Origin: Microcaldota archaeon
GTDB taxonomy: Archaea; Micrarchaeota; Micrarchaeia; Anstonellales; Bilamarchaeaceae
Direction: 5' to 3'
NCBI GenBank assembly: GCA_021823425.1
Contig: JAKANX010000068.1
Span: 1 to 5,892 of the forward strand
DNA: 5,892 bases
Shown: in pieces, positions 5,546 to 5,892 of the stretch
Numbering within the stretch: position 1 is the stretch's first letter
How the letters are laid out: each line of letters starts with the position of its first letter
The notes under the pieces: model-generated
The model's input: only the letters and a program-made list of their open reading frames with translations
What the model was told of the DNA's origin: nothing
Database searches by the model: none
Translations under genes and position numbers: made by a program

Positions 5546-5892
5546 CTTGGACTGCCCGCCCTCGTCGGTTTCTATTTTCTTTCTAGGGGGCTCCTTCTTT
5601 TCTGGCGCACCAACCGATTCCTCGCTGCTCTTCTGCATCCCGCCCATTATGCTCTTCATGCGCTTCTCGCGGTTGACAGATGCCCAGTGGAAGTACTCAT
5701 CGCGCGTGCCTTTTGTTATCAGGATGTAGACCTGGCCTTCCTTGAAGCGGCCTGCGCGGCCCCTTCGCTGAATGCTCCTTATCTCGCTGGGCGTAGGCTC
5801 GTAGAATATCACGGCGTCTACGGCGGGAATGTCAAGGCCCTCCTCGCCTATGGAGCTTGCGACAAGGACGCGGAATTTGTCCTCGCGGAACT
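5528..5892 (-). CDS. hef: Hef/FANCM-like SF2 DNA helicase, C-terminal end only (N-terminus beyond window)
   Basis: The frame enters from the right edge and gives 120 complete residues before TAA at 5528-5530. Motif V reads VLVASSIGEEGLDIP (5825-5869) and motif VI QRRGRAGR (5747-5770), with the ATP-contacting arginines in place. The linking sequence VIFYEPTPSEIRSIQ and the following KGTRDEYFHWASVNREKRM are characteristic of archaeal Hef. Hef and its relative FANCM unwind or remodel stalled forks and branched DNA. Euryarchaeal Hef normally continues with an XPF-type nuclease (ERKxxxD) and helix-hairpin-helix domains. Here the chain stops about 72 residues after motif VI, following a charged, probably disordered linker, so this is a helicase-only form. 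The last eight residues, QSKLRSFF, form a PCNA-binding PIP box. The only start-like codon in view (GTG at 5810-5812) lies between motifs V and VI and is not the real start. Confidence 0.92.
   Translation of the reverse strand, partial: FREDKFRVLVASSIGEEGLDIPAVDAVIFYEPTPSEIRSIQRRGRAGRFKEGQVYILITKGTRDEYFHWASVNREKRMKSIMGGMQKSSEESVGAPEKKEPPRKKIETDEGGQSKLRSFF
5531..5554 (-). other. C-terminal PIP box (PCNA-interacting motif) of the Hef-like helicase
   Basis: The final residues QSKLRSFF match Q-x-x-L-x-x-F-F exactly and sit at the very C-terminus after a charged linker, the usual setting for archaeal PIP boxes. Known archaeal PCNA clients, including the short crenarchaeal XPF nuclease, carry such tails. 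The same bases encode the last residues and stop of the surface protein on the other strand. Confidence 0.8.
5569..5584 (+). terminator. Possible pyrimidine-rich terminator of the surface-protein gene
   Basis: A T-rich pyrimidine tract starts 24 nt after the stop codon and lies inside the opposing helicase gene. Archaeal transcription often ends at such tracts. No hairpin accompanies it and it must also encode helicase residues, so the call is tentative. Confidence 0.3.

Noticed and set aside
5810..5812. GTG as the start of a small 94-residue protein
   Set aside because: The frame continues upstream to the window edge with helicase motif V, so this codon is an internal valine.
1..5892. CRISPR array, insertion sequence or toxin-antitoxin module
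   Set aside because: No spaced direct repeats, transposase or paired small toxin genes were found on either strand.

Overview
The window looks like a piece of an archaeal chromosome, most likely from a small-genome DPANN-type archaeon (Micrarchaeota- or Diapherotrites-like). The evidence is a tRNA gene broken by two introns that both fold into the archaeal bulge-helix-bulge splice motif, the C-terminal part of a Hef/FANCM-like helicase, TATA boxes placed for leaderless mRNAs, and a very large membrane-anchored surface protein with many N-glycosylation sequons. The lineage is inferred from content; no phylogeny was run.

Left part (1-1178, minus strand): a compact three-gene operon read right to left. 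It starts with an unrecognised helical 150-residue protein. Next is a 172-residue protein with two degenerate LAGLIDADG-type motifs that lack the catalytic acids. Last is a YjbQ/UPF0047-family enzyme that runs off the left edge. The last two genes are joined TAG-ATG with no spacing.

Middle (1179-1705): a divergent promoter region with a TATA box for each side, then a plus-strand tRNA-Ile(UAU) gene at 1277-1505. Its exons are 39, 23 and 13 nt. A 42-nt intron sits at the canonical 37/38 site and a 112-nt intron in the T loop at 59/60. Removing both gives a 75-nt cloverleaf with perfect acceptor and T stems. Naive reading fails because the true 3' end lies more than 110 nt past the T loop. Behind the tRNA are about 170 nt of non-coding DNA with a perfect 12-bp inverted repeat that uses the tRNA 3' end, and two more hairpins.

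Right part: a 1,279-residue plus-strand gene for a secreted, C-terminally anchored surface protein fills 1706-5545. It meets tail to tail, with an 18-nt overlap, a minus-strand Hef-like SF2 helicase that runs off the right edge. That helicase ends soon after motif VI with no XPF nuclease domain, and its last eight residues form a textbook PCNA-interacting (PIP) box.

The genes do not form one pathway. The points most worth following are the doubly interrupted tRNA-Ile(UAU), the nuclease-less Hef with a PIP box, and the catalytically dead LAGLIDADG-like protein.
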